Assembly: GCA_015232365.1 (NCBI GenBank)
Contig: JADFZU010000009.1
Span: 1 to 62,823, forward strand
Source of the DNA: Magnetococcales bacterium
GTDB lineage: Bacteria > Pseudomonadota > Magnetococcia > Magnetococcales > JADFYX01
DNA length: 62,823 bases
Direction of reading: 5' to 3'
Shown: positions 9,596 to 18,053 of the stretch, one piece after another
Layout: every line of letters starts with the position of its first letter
How positions within the stretch are numbered: position 1 is the stretch's first letter
Made by a program: the position numbers and the translations under genes
The notes under the pieces: generated by a model
What the model saw: only the letters and a program-made list of their open reading frames with translations
What the model was told of the DNA's origin: nothing
Database searches by the model: none

Positions 9596-12500
9596 ATGTT
9601 GGGCTATTGCATGATTAGTTTTCAAAACATTAAACATTTGAAAAGAAAAAGCCTGACATTCAGTTTTTCTAATAGATCCTCTTTAACTATAATCACTCTA
9701 ATTACCACTCTAATTTGTATATTTGTAACAACAAATGGTCAGTGTGCTTCCCAAGCCGGAATGAAATCTGGTGATATAGTTGCTTTGCCATTCAGTCTAG
9801 CTGAGAAGAGATATTTGCAGAGCAAAAAGGTCATTACCATGTGTATTGACCCGGATTGGATGCCGTATGAAAGTATTGATGCTAAAGGGCGGCACCTGGG
9901 CATGTCTGCAGATTACATGAAGATATTTTCTGCTCGAATTGGAATTCCGATCAAGCTTGTCCCTACTGTTTCCTGGTCAGAAAGCCTGGAGTTTGCCAAG
10001 GCACGGCGCTGTGATATTCTATCATTACTCAACGAATCACCTGAGCGACGCAAATTTCTTGCTTTTACCCCGCCTTATGTAGAATCCCCAATTATTTTGG
10101 TAACTCGAGATGATGTTACCTATTTAGAGGGTGTGGCAGCCATTGGGAGTCGTACTCTCTCTACCCCCAAAGGCTACATACATGATGAGCGACTGCGACA
10201 GGATTTTCCAGAGCTGAATATTGTTACTGTACCAACGGTATATGATGGTCTGTTGCGGGTCTCAAAAGGAGAAGTTTTCAGCCATCTTGGCTCACTCTAC
10301 GTAGTGGTCAATGAAATCCAGAAACGTCAGTTAAGTAATCTAAAAATTTCCGGCCATACCCGTTACCATCATAAGTTGGCAATCGGTGTACGAAATGATG
10401 ACGCTACACTACTTGATATCTTGTCGAAAGCAGTAAAATCCATCAATCAGAAAGAGCACATAGAAATTCGCCGAAGTTGGACAGCTACCACTTTTGCTCA
10501 CGAATTTGATTACTCAACAATACACAATTACCTAATCTCAGGTCTGTTGTTTATCGGAGTTATCCTCTTCTGGAACCGTAAACTATCTAAGCTCAACCAA
10601 CGTATCAAGGAGAGTGAGGACCGTTATCGTACCCTACTGGAGATCGCCCCGGACGGTGTTATCGTTCATAGCGATGGGGTTGTGCGTTATGCCAATCAGA
10701 CCCTGGTAGATATGCTCAACCTAAAGTCGGAGAAGAGCCTGATTGGCAAGCCAGTTATGGATATTGTCCACCCTGACTATCGAGAGCAGGTTGAGCAACG
10801 GATCCAAGAAGTTCAAAGTAAATCTGGCGAAATACCAGCAATGCGTCAGCAGTTATTAAGTTTTGATGGACGGACGATCAATATTGAGGCAAAGGGTCGT
10901 AGAATCGATTTAGACAACAAACCTGCATCCATCACTATTTTGCGAGATATTACCGATGCCATCTCTCTTGAGGAGGATCTGCGTCAGGCTAAAGAGCTCG
11001 CTGAAAAAGCTACTCGAAGAAACCAACTAATCCTGGATGCTGCTGGTGAAGGGATCTACGGTCTTGATCTGGAAGGTATCACAACCTTTGTCAATCCTGC
11101 TGCTGCTAAAATGATAGGTTGGAAGCAGGAAGATCTTATCGGTCTTTCCCAGCATAATGTGTTGCACCACTCACACGCTGATGGTTCACACTACAATAGT
11201 GAAGATTGTCCGATTTACGCTGCTTTGCATGATGGTAAGACACATAATGTCAAAGACGAAGTGTTTTGGCGCAAGGATGGCTCTTCTTTCCCTGTCGAAT
11301 ACGTTAGTGCCCCTATCATTGAAATGGATAAAATTCTTGGGGCGGTTGTGATCTTTAGAGACATAACTGAGCGGAATAAGCTGGAAGAGAGCCTGAAAGT
11401 TGCCAAGGAACAAGCTGAACATGCCACTAAAGCTAAAAGTGCATTTCTGGCGGCTATGAGCCATGATATCCGTACTCCGATGAATGCAATTCTTGGAATG
11501 GGGGAAGTTCTTATAGAGAGTGGTTTGGACCAGGATCAAAGGCGGGCTTTAAAAATTTTGACCAATGCAGGTGAGAACCTGCTTGCACTCATAAATGATA
11601 TACTTGACCTGTCCAAAATCGAAGCTGGTCAGTTGCATATGGAGAGTGTCTCTTTTGATTTACATGAACTCTGCAAGGGAACTCATCATATCCTTCATCA
11701 GAACGCTAGAGCCAAAGGGATAGCTTTTGAGTGCCGCATTCAACCAAACTGCCCCCATATAGTTGTTGGTGATCCTCAGCGCGTACGCCAGGTATTGCTA
11801 AACATTCTTGGTAATGCACTCAAATTTACTGACAACGGTAAAGTTACCATAACGGTAGGAGCACAGAATGAAGATCTTATCCGGTTTAGTGTTTCTGACA
11901 CAGGTATTGGCATTGAAAAAAGTAAATTGGCACATATATTTGCCCCCTTTAGACAGGCAGATGACTCCACTTCTCGCCGTTTTGGTGGTACAGGACTTGG
12001 CCTCTCAATTTGCAGCCAGCTAGTCAAAGCCATGGGAGGTACAATCAAGGTTGAGAGTGATGTCGGGAAAGGTAGCACTTTCTTGTTTACTGCCCGTCTG
12101 CCCGGATCAAAAGATGCGATTTCCGATGATAAACCAGCTCATGTAGTAAGGGCCAAGGAGCGTGCTGTTAATCTGGAGCAATCTGCACTGGAAAAATCTC
12201 TGAAGATCCTATTGGTAGATGATGCAGAGGATAACCGTATGGTAATTACCTCCTATCTCAACAAAAGCTCCTATCAGATTATAGAAGCTGTCAACGGCGA
12301 GGAGGCGGTTAGGATGTTTAAATCAAGCACCTTTGATATTGTACTTATGGATATGCAAATGCCGGTTTTGGATGGAATTGGAGCTACCATACAGATACGA
12401 GCCTGGGAAAAAGAGCAAGGTCGCTCCATAACACCCATTATTGCGTTAACAGCAAACGCCATGCGGGAAGATATCGATAGAACAGTTGCAGCCGGTTGCG

Positions 12501-13012
12501 ATTTTCACCTTTCAAAACCGATTGGAAAAGCAAGACTTGTGGATGTGATCAGGAGTTTCTATAAGGAATCAGGTCCTGCAGGCAGCTCAGAAATCAGCAC
12601 TGATCAAGAGCATTTCAAGGCCAGGCCGGCAACTGATGGTTTCGAGTTGCTCGACAAGCAGAAAGGCAAAGGTCTCCATTTAATCAATAGAGGCGTGCTG
12701 GAACAACTACGTCTGGACTTCGGTGGAGATATAAAGCCCACCCTGACAAAATTTCTGCAAAAACTTCCAAACCGTATAGAGACGATTGCAAATGCCATTG
12801 ATAATGAAGATGCGGATGAATTATCTGCTGCAGCCCACACACTCAAAGGAGCAGCTTCACTATTTGGAGCTGAAATAGTTGCTGAGATTTGTTTTGAGCT
12901 GGAGATGCAAGGTAGATCTGGTCATATTCCAGATGCTGGAAAGCTCGCTAATCTCATGGCTGAGGGAGAGAGGGTTCAGGAGGAGATAAAGAACATCCTG
13001 GCGGAGATATAG
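9596..13012 (+). CDS. BvgS-like hybrid sensor kinase (SBP3-PAS-PAS-HisKA-HATPase-REC-Hpt)
   Basis: A 1138-residue protein. A signal-anchor helix at about 30-50 leads to a periplasmic solute-binding domain of family 3 (ITMCIDPDWMPYE ... DILSLLNESPERR ... FTPPYVESP), as in BvgS/EvgS kinases. A transmembrane helix lies at about 312-330 and two PAS domains at roughly 340-455 and 470-595. The phosphoacceptor is His623 in MSHDIRTPMNA, with Asp replacing the usual Glu. An ATPase, a receiver (phospho-Asp919 in LMDMQMPVLDG) and an Hpt domain (His1081 in AHTLKGAASLFGA) follow. Ligand capture by the periplasmic domain presumably controls the phosphorelay, but the ligand is unknown. The first ATG lacks a clear ribosome binding site. 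A second ATG at 9611 would remove only five residues and is equally plausible. Confidence 0.93.
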   Translation: MLGYCMISFQNIKHLKRKSLTFSFSNRSSLTIITLITTLICIFVTTNGQCASQAGMKSGDIVALPFSLAEKRYLQSKKVITMCIDPDWMPYESIDAKGRHLGMSADYMKIFSARIGIPIKLVPTVSWSESLEFAKARRCDILSLLNESPERRKFLAFTPPYVESPIILVTRDDVTYLEGVAAIGSRTLSTPKGYIHDERLRQDFPELNIVTVPTVYDGLLRVSKGEVFSHLGSLYVVVNEIQKRQLSNLKISGHTRYHHKLAIGVRNDDATLLDILSKAVKSINQKEHIEIRRSWTATTFAHEFDYSTIHNYLISGLLFIGVILFWNRKLSKLNQRIKESEDRYRTLLEIAPDGVIVHSDGVVRYANQTLVDMLNLKSEKSLIGKPVMDIVHPDYREQVEQRIQEVQSKSGEIPAMRQQLLSFDGRTINIEAKGRRIDLDNKPASITILRDITDAISLEEDLRQAKELAEKATRRNQLILDAAGEGIYGLDLEGITTFVNPAAAKMIGWKQEDLIGLSQHNVLHHSHADGSHYNSEDCPIYAALHDGKTHNVKDEVFWRKDGSSFPVEYVSAPIIEMDKILGAVVIFRDITERNKLEESLKVAKEQAEHATKAKSAFLAAMSHDIRTPMNAILGMGEVLIESGLDQDQRRALKILTNAGENLLALINDILDLSKIEAGQLHMESVSFDLHELCKGTHHILHQNARAKGIAFECRIQPNCPHIVVGDPQRVRQVLLNILGNALKFTDNGKVTITVGAQNEDLIRFSVSDTGIGIEKSKLAHIFAPFRQADDSTSRRFGGTGLGLSICSQLVKAMGGTIKVESDVGKGSTFLFTARLPGSKDAISDDKPAHVVRAKERAVNLEQSALEKSLKILLVDDAEDNRMVITSYLNKSSYQIIEAVNGEEAVRMFKSSTFDIVLMDMQMPVLDGIGATIQIRAWEKEQGRSITPIIALTANAMREDIDRTVAAGCDFHLSKPIGKARLVDVIRSFYKESGPAGSSEISTDQEHFKARPATDGFELLDKQKGKGLHLINRGVLEQLRLDFGGDIKPTLTKFLQKLPNRIETIANAIDNEDADELSAAAHTLKGAASLFGAEIVAEICFELEMQGRSGHIPDAGKLANLMAEGERVQEEIKNILAEI

Positions 13013-13077
13013 CTACAATAGATACTATGTATATATGGAAAAGCGAGTTACATTCCCACCAACTGCCGCTTCTCGGT

Positions 13078-14199
13078 TTATGATTCAAAGGAACTGGCAA
13101 TTATCGGAAACTCTGAGTTAGAGCCAAAAACATTTTCGTCACTATCAAATAGCGGTTGAGAAATCATGTAGGCGGTTAGCAAGCGGGCTACGCTGTATAG
13201 TGATTTGACGTGGGTGCGTTCATAACCATGTGAGGCATCAAGGGCAAAGCAGACCAGTGCGGTCCTAATATCATTGCCAGCCTCCAAGGCCGATGCGGCA
13301 TCACTGCGATAATGCAAAAAGACATCCCGGCTATATTCGATGGAGTGTTCCTGACACAGTGTTATCAAAAACTTGGTCAGGTGGCGGTCAAAGGGGCCGC
13401 TGGAGTCCTGCATGGCTAAAGTGGCTCCGTACTCACAGGTGTTCTGATTGGGGGCAATGGTTCCATTGTCAACTGAAACCATCTCAGCCACATTGCCGTG
13501 GAGAACATGAGAGGCACCTACACCCACCTCTTCAGATATGGTAAATAGGATACTACAGCCTACCGGTACTGGCAGGTTATCATCACGGATTTTTTTCAGT
13601 GCAGCCAAAATACAGGTAACTCCAGCCTTATCATCCAGGTGGCGGGCATTTACAAAGCCGTTGTCCAAGAACTCCGGCTGTGAATCCACCGCGATAAAAT
13701 CTCCGACCCTAACACCAAGATCCCAAACAGCCTCCAAGGTGGTGCCTGGCTCGTCAATGCGTACCTCTACATTGGTCCATTCGGTCGGCTGACTGTCGAT
13801 CTCCTGGTTGTAGACATGGCCTGAAGCTTTGCGTGGAAGAATGGTTCCTCGGTGCTGACCTTGATCGGTATAGATGGTCACGCGGGCCCCTTCGGCAAAA
13901 CGGGAAGACCAAAAACCGATGGGAACAACCCCAAGACGACCATCATTCTGTATTGATTTTACCATGGCACCCAAAGTATCCAGGTGGGCAGCAACGGCAC
14001 GGTCGTCCAGGTCGGTCTCCCCCTTTAAAATAGCCCTAATTGCCCCTCGACGGGTAAGCTCATACGGCATCCCAAGCTGGTCAAGCTCTTTACAGACAAA
14101 TTTTACCACCTCATCGGTCATCCCTGAAGGACTTGGTATATTTAGAAGGGATTTTAGGGTCTCTTTAACATAGTCGGTATCTGGTTTTAAATCATGCAT
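13078..14199 (-). CDS. NAGGN-system M42 family peptidase
   Basis: A 373-residue cytosolic metallopeptidase of the M42 glutamyl aminopeptidase type, the form repeatedly found beside N-acetylglutaminylglutamine genes. Metal-binding motifs are visible: AAHLDTLGAM, HLDDKAG, SEEVGVG and a late HYRSDAAS. Its precise task is not established; turnover of the NAGGN dipeptide or its precursor is the usual inference. The ATG at 14199 shares one base with the TGA of the upstream synthetase (TGATG), implying translational coupling. A TTG one codon further upstream also exists. It is the last gene of a three-gene operon on the minus strand. Confidence 0.9.
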   Translation of the reverse strand: MHDLKPDTDYVKETLKSLLNIPSPSGMTDEVVKFVCKELDQLGMPYELTRRGAIRAILKGETDLDDRAVAAHLDTLGAMVKSIQNDGRLGVVPIGFWSSRFAEGARVTIYTDQGQHRGTILPRKASGHVYNQEIDSQPTEWTNVEVRIDEPGTTLEAVWDLGVRVGDFIAVDSQPEFLDNGFVNARHLDDKAGVTCILAALKKIRDDNLPVPVGCSILFTISEEVGVGASHVLHGNVAEMVSVDNGTIAPNQNTCEYGATLAMQDSSGPFDRHLTKFLITLCQEHSIEYSRDVFLHYRSDAASALEAGNDIRTALVCFALDASHGYERTHVKSLYSVARLLTAYMISQPLFDSDENVFGSNSEFPIIASSFES

Positions 14200-15962
14200 C
14201 AAATCTGCTCCACACAGGGTGAACCAAGGCCTTTTGTTTGTGGGAAAAGCAGGTCGACGAATCTCTCTGCAGTTGGTTGAGGTTCATGGTTAGCCAATCC
14301 AGGTCTTTCGTTGGCTTCGATAATAGCGTACTCTTGACCCTGAACATCTGGCACCATAAAATCAAGACCAACCACTGGGATATCCAATGTTTTTGCCGCG
14401 ACGATAGCGGCACTGGATAGGTTTGGATTAAGAATATGCGTTACATCTTCGATAACTCCTCCGGTATGGAGGTTGGCGGTTTTGCGTACCGGCAGGGTCT
14501 TTCCCATTGGTAGTACCGACTCCATCTGGTATCCAAACTGGTTGACGCAACGGACGGTCTCAGCATCCAAGGGAATCTTGCTCTCTCCATGGGTTGCAGC
14601 GGCCCTGCGGCGGCTCTGTTTTTCAATTAACTGGTTGATGGTCTGTTGACCGTTACCAGTCACTTGCGGTGGTCTGCGAACCGCTGCTGCCACCACCTCT
14701 TCATCAATCACTATAATCCGCAGGTCACGGCCTTTTACCAACTCCTCCACTAAAATATCTTCCGGTGCATCGCCTATTTTTTCGATGGCTGCCAGCACCT
14801 CTGGCAGTCCACGCAGATCAACACAGACATCTTTGCCTTGCTCGCCATTGCTAGGTTTAACAACAACCTGCTTATGTTGTTTGACAAACGCCTCTACCTC
14901 ACCCTGATTGGCGGCACAAATTTGGTCTGGTACACTGAGTGATGCCTCCTTTAACAGCCTTAGTGTGACCGATTTATCCTGGCAACGGCTCATGGCAACG
15001 GCTGATGTCAAATCACTCAAAGATTCCCGACAGGTGACGGAACGTCCGCCAAAAGACAGGTTGAAATATGCTTTTCTGCGGTCCAACACATCCACCATAA
15101 TTCCACGCCGACGTGCTTCATCTATGATAATCCGAGAGTAGATATTCAGCTTCCCTTCCGGCTCTGGGCCTGAAAAGAGCTTTTCATTGATGCAGTTTTT
15201 ATGTTTTAAACAGTAAACCGGGACTTTTTCAAACCCCAGCTTCTCGTATAGAGAAATTGCTTGATGATTATTATGGAAGACAGAAAGGTCGATGAAGTTT
15301 CGGCCCATATCACGGTACATTTTTGCCATGTACTGAACAATTTGTGCTCCCACCCCAGAATAGGAACAGTGTGGGTCGACGGCAATCGACCAGAGGCTGG
15401 AACCGTTATCCGGGTCATTTATGGCCTTGTAGTGGTCCACCCCGGTAGAAATACCGAGAATCTCTCCGCTATTGTCATCCGTAGCAATAAAAACAGATAC
15501 CTCATCGGAATCAAGAAGCTGTTGATAAGCCTGGCGGCCGACCCGAATCATGCCGTGCTTGGCTAATATACTATTGGCCTGCTCACCCTCTTGAACATTG
15601 TTCATCAAGGAGACCGTAAAACCTTCTGTCTTGGGGATCTCTATGGGTTTGCTGTCAAAGGCAAGGCGGTAGGTGTGTGAAGGGTCTAAAAACAGCTCTT
15701 GAGGTGCCTGTGAAATAATAACATGGGGATCTCGGACGTAGAAGGCCAGATCCCGCCTACCATCCTGCTCATCCCGCAAAGCTTCGACTAATTCAGCAGG
15801 ATCTTTAAAGGTCTGGCCAAAGATCAGACGACCCCATCCGCAAGACACCACCACATTTTTTTTCATCTGGTTGCTTCCAGACTCATCTGGTGGATCTCCC
15901 CAGTGTTTGAGGGAGGCCATTTTTTGTGGGTCCATGACGTCTGGCTGTTCTTCGCTTGACAT
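14199..15962 (-). CDS. ngg: N-acetylglutaminylglutamine synthetase (GNAT plus ATP-grasp)
   Basis: A 587-residue two-domain enzyme. Residues about 110-265 form a GNAT acetyltransferase domain (IAVDPHCSYSGVGAQIVQYM is the acetyl-CoA loop). Residues about 320-580 form an ATP-grasp ligase (VVKPSNGEQGKDV, ILVEELVKGRDLRI, IIEANERPGL). Together they would acetylate and join glutamine units to build the osmoprotectant N-acetylglutaminylglutamine. The gene starts 14 bases after the amidotransferase stop and overlaps the M42 peptidase start, so the three form one operon. The length and domain order match the NAGGN synthetase family. The symbol ngg (also ngnG) follows its use for this family in rhizobia and pseudomonads, and the substrate is not tested here. 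Confidence 0.92.
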   Translation of the reverse strand: MSSEEQPDVMDPQKMASLKHWGDPPDESGSNQMKKNVVVSCGWGRLIFGQTFKDPAELVEALRDEQDGRRDLAFYVRDPHVIISQAPQELFLDPSHTYRLAFDSKPIEIPKTEGFTVSLMNNVQEGEQANSILAKHGMIRVGRQAYQQLLDSDEVSVFIATDDNSGEILGISTGVDHYKAINDPDNGSSLWSIAVDPHCSYSGVGAQIVQYMAKMYRDMGRNFIDLSVFHNNHQAISLYEKLGFEKVPVYCLKHKNCINEKLFSGPEPEGKLNIYSRIIIDEARRRGIMVDVLDRRKAYFNLSFGGRSVTCRESLSDLTSAVAMSRCQDKSVTLRLLKEASLSVPDQICAANQGEVEAFVKQHKQVVVKPSNGEQGKDVCVDLRGLPEVLAAIEKIGDAPEDILVEELVKGRDLRIIVIDEEVVAAAVRRPPQVTGNGQQTINQLIEKQSRRRAAATHGESKIPLDAETVRCVNQFGYQMESVLPMGKTLPVRKTANLHTGGVIEDVTHILNPNLSSAAIVAAKTLDIPVVGLDFMVPDVQGQEYAIIEANERPGLANHEPQPTAERFVDLLFPQTKGLGSPCVEQI

Positions 15963-15976
15963 GACGCAATCCTATT

Positions 15977-17749
15977 TTACAGATTATGTTTTTGTAGCCA
16001 AAGTTCCAATAAAGCTATTTGCCACAATTTTGAACCACGCAACGGGGTAATATGGCTGGTGGGGTCGGAGAGCAGTGTCTCTACCATGGTCGGATTAAAC
16101 AGGTTCCGTTTTCGGGCCGTTGGGCCGGACAGAGCTTCTCGCACCCGCTCCAGCACAGTTCCTTTTATATATTTCAAAGCCGGGACCGGAAAGTACCCTT
16201 TGGGGCGATCAATTACTGAGTCTGGGACCAGACCACGGGCAACATCTTTGAGAATCCCTTTGCCTTCCTGGGCCATTTTCAGTTTTGCCGGTGTTCTTGC
16301 AGCCAGCTCTACCAGTTCATGGTCCAAAAATGGAACACGGGCTTCCAACCCCCAGGCCATGGTCATATTGTCTACCCGTTTTACTGGATCGTCTACCAAC
16401 ATCACTGTGGTATCCAAACGCAGGGCCTTATTCACAGCGTCGTCAGCACCACTCCTGGCAAAATGTGCTTCTATAAATGCTCGGCTAAAATCCTGGCTAA
16501 GCCATTTCGCCTGCAGGGTGTTGGCCATCTCCTCTGGGCTGCGATCCATGAATACCCTGGCATAGTCGGCAACTGGATTGCTGGATTTGCTTAAAGGCGG
16601 ATACCAGTGATATCCGGCAAAAACCTCATCGGCTCCCTGTCCGCTCTGAACCACCTTGACCTGTTTGGTGACTTCACGGGAGAGAAGATAGAATCCGACA
16701 TTATCATGGCTGACCATTGGTTCGGACATGCTGCCAATGACATCGTCAAGGGCATCTAGCATTTCGCTGGTAGGTATGGTTATCTTGTGGTGCTTTGTTG
16801 AAAAGTGGTCGGCGATCTGGTCGGAGTAACGAAACTCGTCTCCCTCCTCATTGTTGACCGACTCAAAACCTACTGAAAAGGTGTTGAGGCCACTCTGCCC
16901 AGCTTCGGCAAGCAGGGCAACAATCAGGCTGGAATCCAAGCCGCCAGAGAGCAGAACACCAACCGGTACATCAGCCACAAGGCGACGTTTGACCGCAAGA
17001 CGCAAGGCGGCCAGAATCTCCTCTTGCCACACCGCTTCACTTTTTGCTTCATCCCCAGGCTGGGGGTTGAAAGAGAGTTCCCAGTATGTTTCATCACTGC
17101 GACTGCCGTTGGCCTCTATCACTGACACCGTGGCTGGAGGTAGCTTTTGGATGCCATTAATCAAGGTGTGGGGAGGCGGTACTACAGCATGAAAGCTCAT
17201 GTAGTGGTGTAGTGCAGTCGGATTTATGCTTTTATCAATATCTGTTAGTGTCAACAGTGAGGTGAGGCTGGATGAAAAGTGCAGAGATTTGTCGTCGTGG
17301 CAGATATAGAGGGGTTTAATTCCCAATCGGTCACGAGCCAAAACCACTCGACCACTATGCTGTTCCCAGAGAGCAAAGGCAAACATACCCTGGAACCGTT
17401 TTACACAGGCCGTTCCCCAAGCGTGATAGGCTTTTAAAATAACTTCTGAGTCACCTTTAGAGAAAAATCTATAGCCTTTTGCGATAAGTTCTTGTCTAAG
17501 TTCGGCATAGTTGTAGATACAGCCGTTAAAAACAAGGGTCAAGCCCAGTTCGGAATCGGTCATGGGCTGGGCTGAGCTTTCGCTCAGATCAATGATTTTC
17601 AATCGTCGATGGGCAAATGCAACTCTATCTCTGGCAAAGACTCCTGCTCCATCAGGCCCTCTGGGGGATAACCGTTGAGCCACGGCTTGAACATCTGAGA
17701 CAGAAGCTGCTCTTCCGTCGAACCTAATTTCTCCGCATATTCCACACAT
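15977..17749 (-). CDS. asnO: N-acetylglutaminylglutamine amidotransferase (AsnB-like)
   Basis: A 590-residue class II glutamine amidotransferase fused to an asparagine synthetase-like domain. The start is set at the ATG whose second codon is Cys (MCGICGEIRFDG), because this Cys becomes the N-terminal nucleophile after Met removal. The longer open frame beginning 36 bases upstream would bury it. Glutaminase motifs RRLKIIDLSE and NGCIYNYAELR are present, and the synthetase PP-loop is LLSGGLDSSL. In NAGGN producers this enzyme amidates the terminal carboxylate of the acetylated dipeptide. It is the first gene of the operon, so the promoter should lie in 17750-18000. Osmotic induction is typical for the family but not visible in the sequence. 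Confidence 0.92.
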   Translation of the reverse strand: MCGICGEIRFDGRAASVSDVQAVAQRLSPRGPDGAGVFARDRVAFAHRRLKIIDLSESSAQPMTDSELGLTLVFNGCIYNYAELRQELIAKGYRFFSKGDSEVILKAYHAWGTACVKRFQGMFAFALWEQHSGRVVLARDRLGIKPLYICHDDKSLHFSSSLTSLLTLTDIDKSINPTALHHYMSFHAVVPPPHTLINGIQKLPPATVSVIEANGSRSDETYWELSFNPQPGDEAKSEAVWQEEILAALRLAVKRRLVADVPVGVLLSGGLDSSLIVALLAEAGQSGLNTFSVGFESVNNEEGDEFRYSDQIADHFSTKHHKITIPTSEMLDALDDVIGSMSEPMVSHDNVGFYLLSREVTKQVKVVQSGQGADEVFAGYHWYPPLSKSSNPVADYARVFMDRSPEEMANTLQAKWLSQDFSRAFIEAHFARSGADDAVNKALRLDTTVMLVDDPVKRVDNMTMAWGLEARVPFLDHELVELAARTPAKLKMAQEGKGILKDVARGLVPDSVIDRPKGYFPVPALKYIKGTVLERVREALSGPTARKRNLFNPTMVETLLSDPTSHITPLRGSKLWQIALLELWLQKHNL

Positions 17750-18051
17750 AAACCAGAGTGTAACATTTTGATCAGTCAAACGCACTGAAAAAAACTTTTT
17801 TACTGTTATCCCGGCCAGTTATCAATAGGGGCATCTATTTGCCAATATTGACTTTTTTTATAAGGTAGTTTTAGCTCAAGCCTCGGGTTGAGTTATTTAT
17901 TTAAATTAGATACAGCAAATGGTTGCCCTGTTAGTGGTTTTGAAATGGGGTTGTAGTGTTCTAGTCGCCGGGCTGGCAATTTTTAAAATGGTCTGTTCTT
18001 ACCATTTAAGTTCATGATCAAAATATGAGGATATTGCCGAATCTCGATTAT
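17750..18051. other. 302-base spacer upstream of the NAGGN operon
   Basis: Non-coding gap that should hold the NAGGN promoter on the minus strand and the end of the TIR-WD40 transcript. A small hairpin (CTCAA, GCCTCGGG, TTGAG) at about 17874-17891 is followed by TTATTTATTT on the plus strand. Read on the minus strand the stem follows an A-rich stretch, so it does not look like a terminator for the TIR gene. A repeat end lies at its right border. No operator was recognised. Confidence 0.4.
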
Positions 18052-18053
18052 CT
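18033..18053 (-). repeat. Single end of the dispersed palindromic element at a stop codon
   Basis: TTGCCGAATCTCGATTATCT on the plus strand, i.e. AGATAATCGAGATTCGGCAA on the coding strand. It begins inside the TAG stop of the TIR-WD40 gene. Comparable ends are at 50677-50698 and 51464-51481. No full-length copy is visible beside it. Confidence 0.55.
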
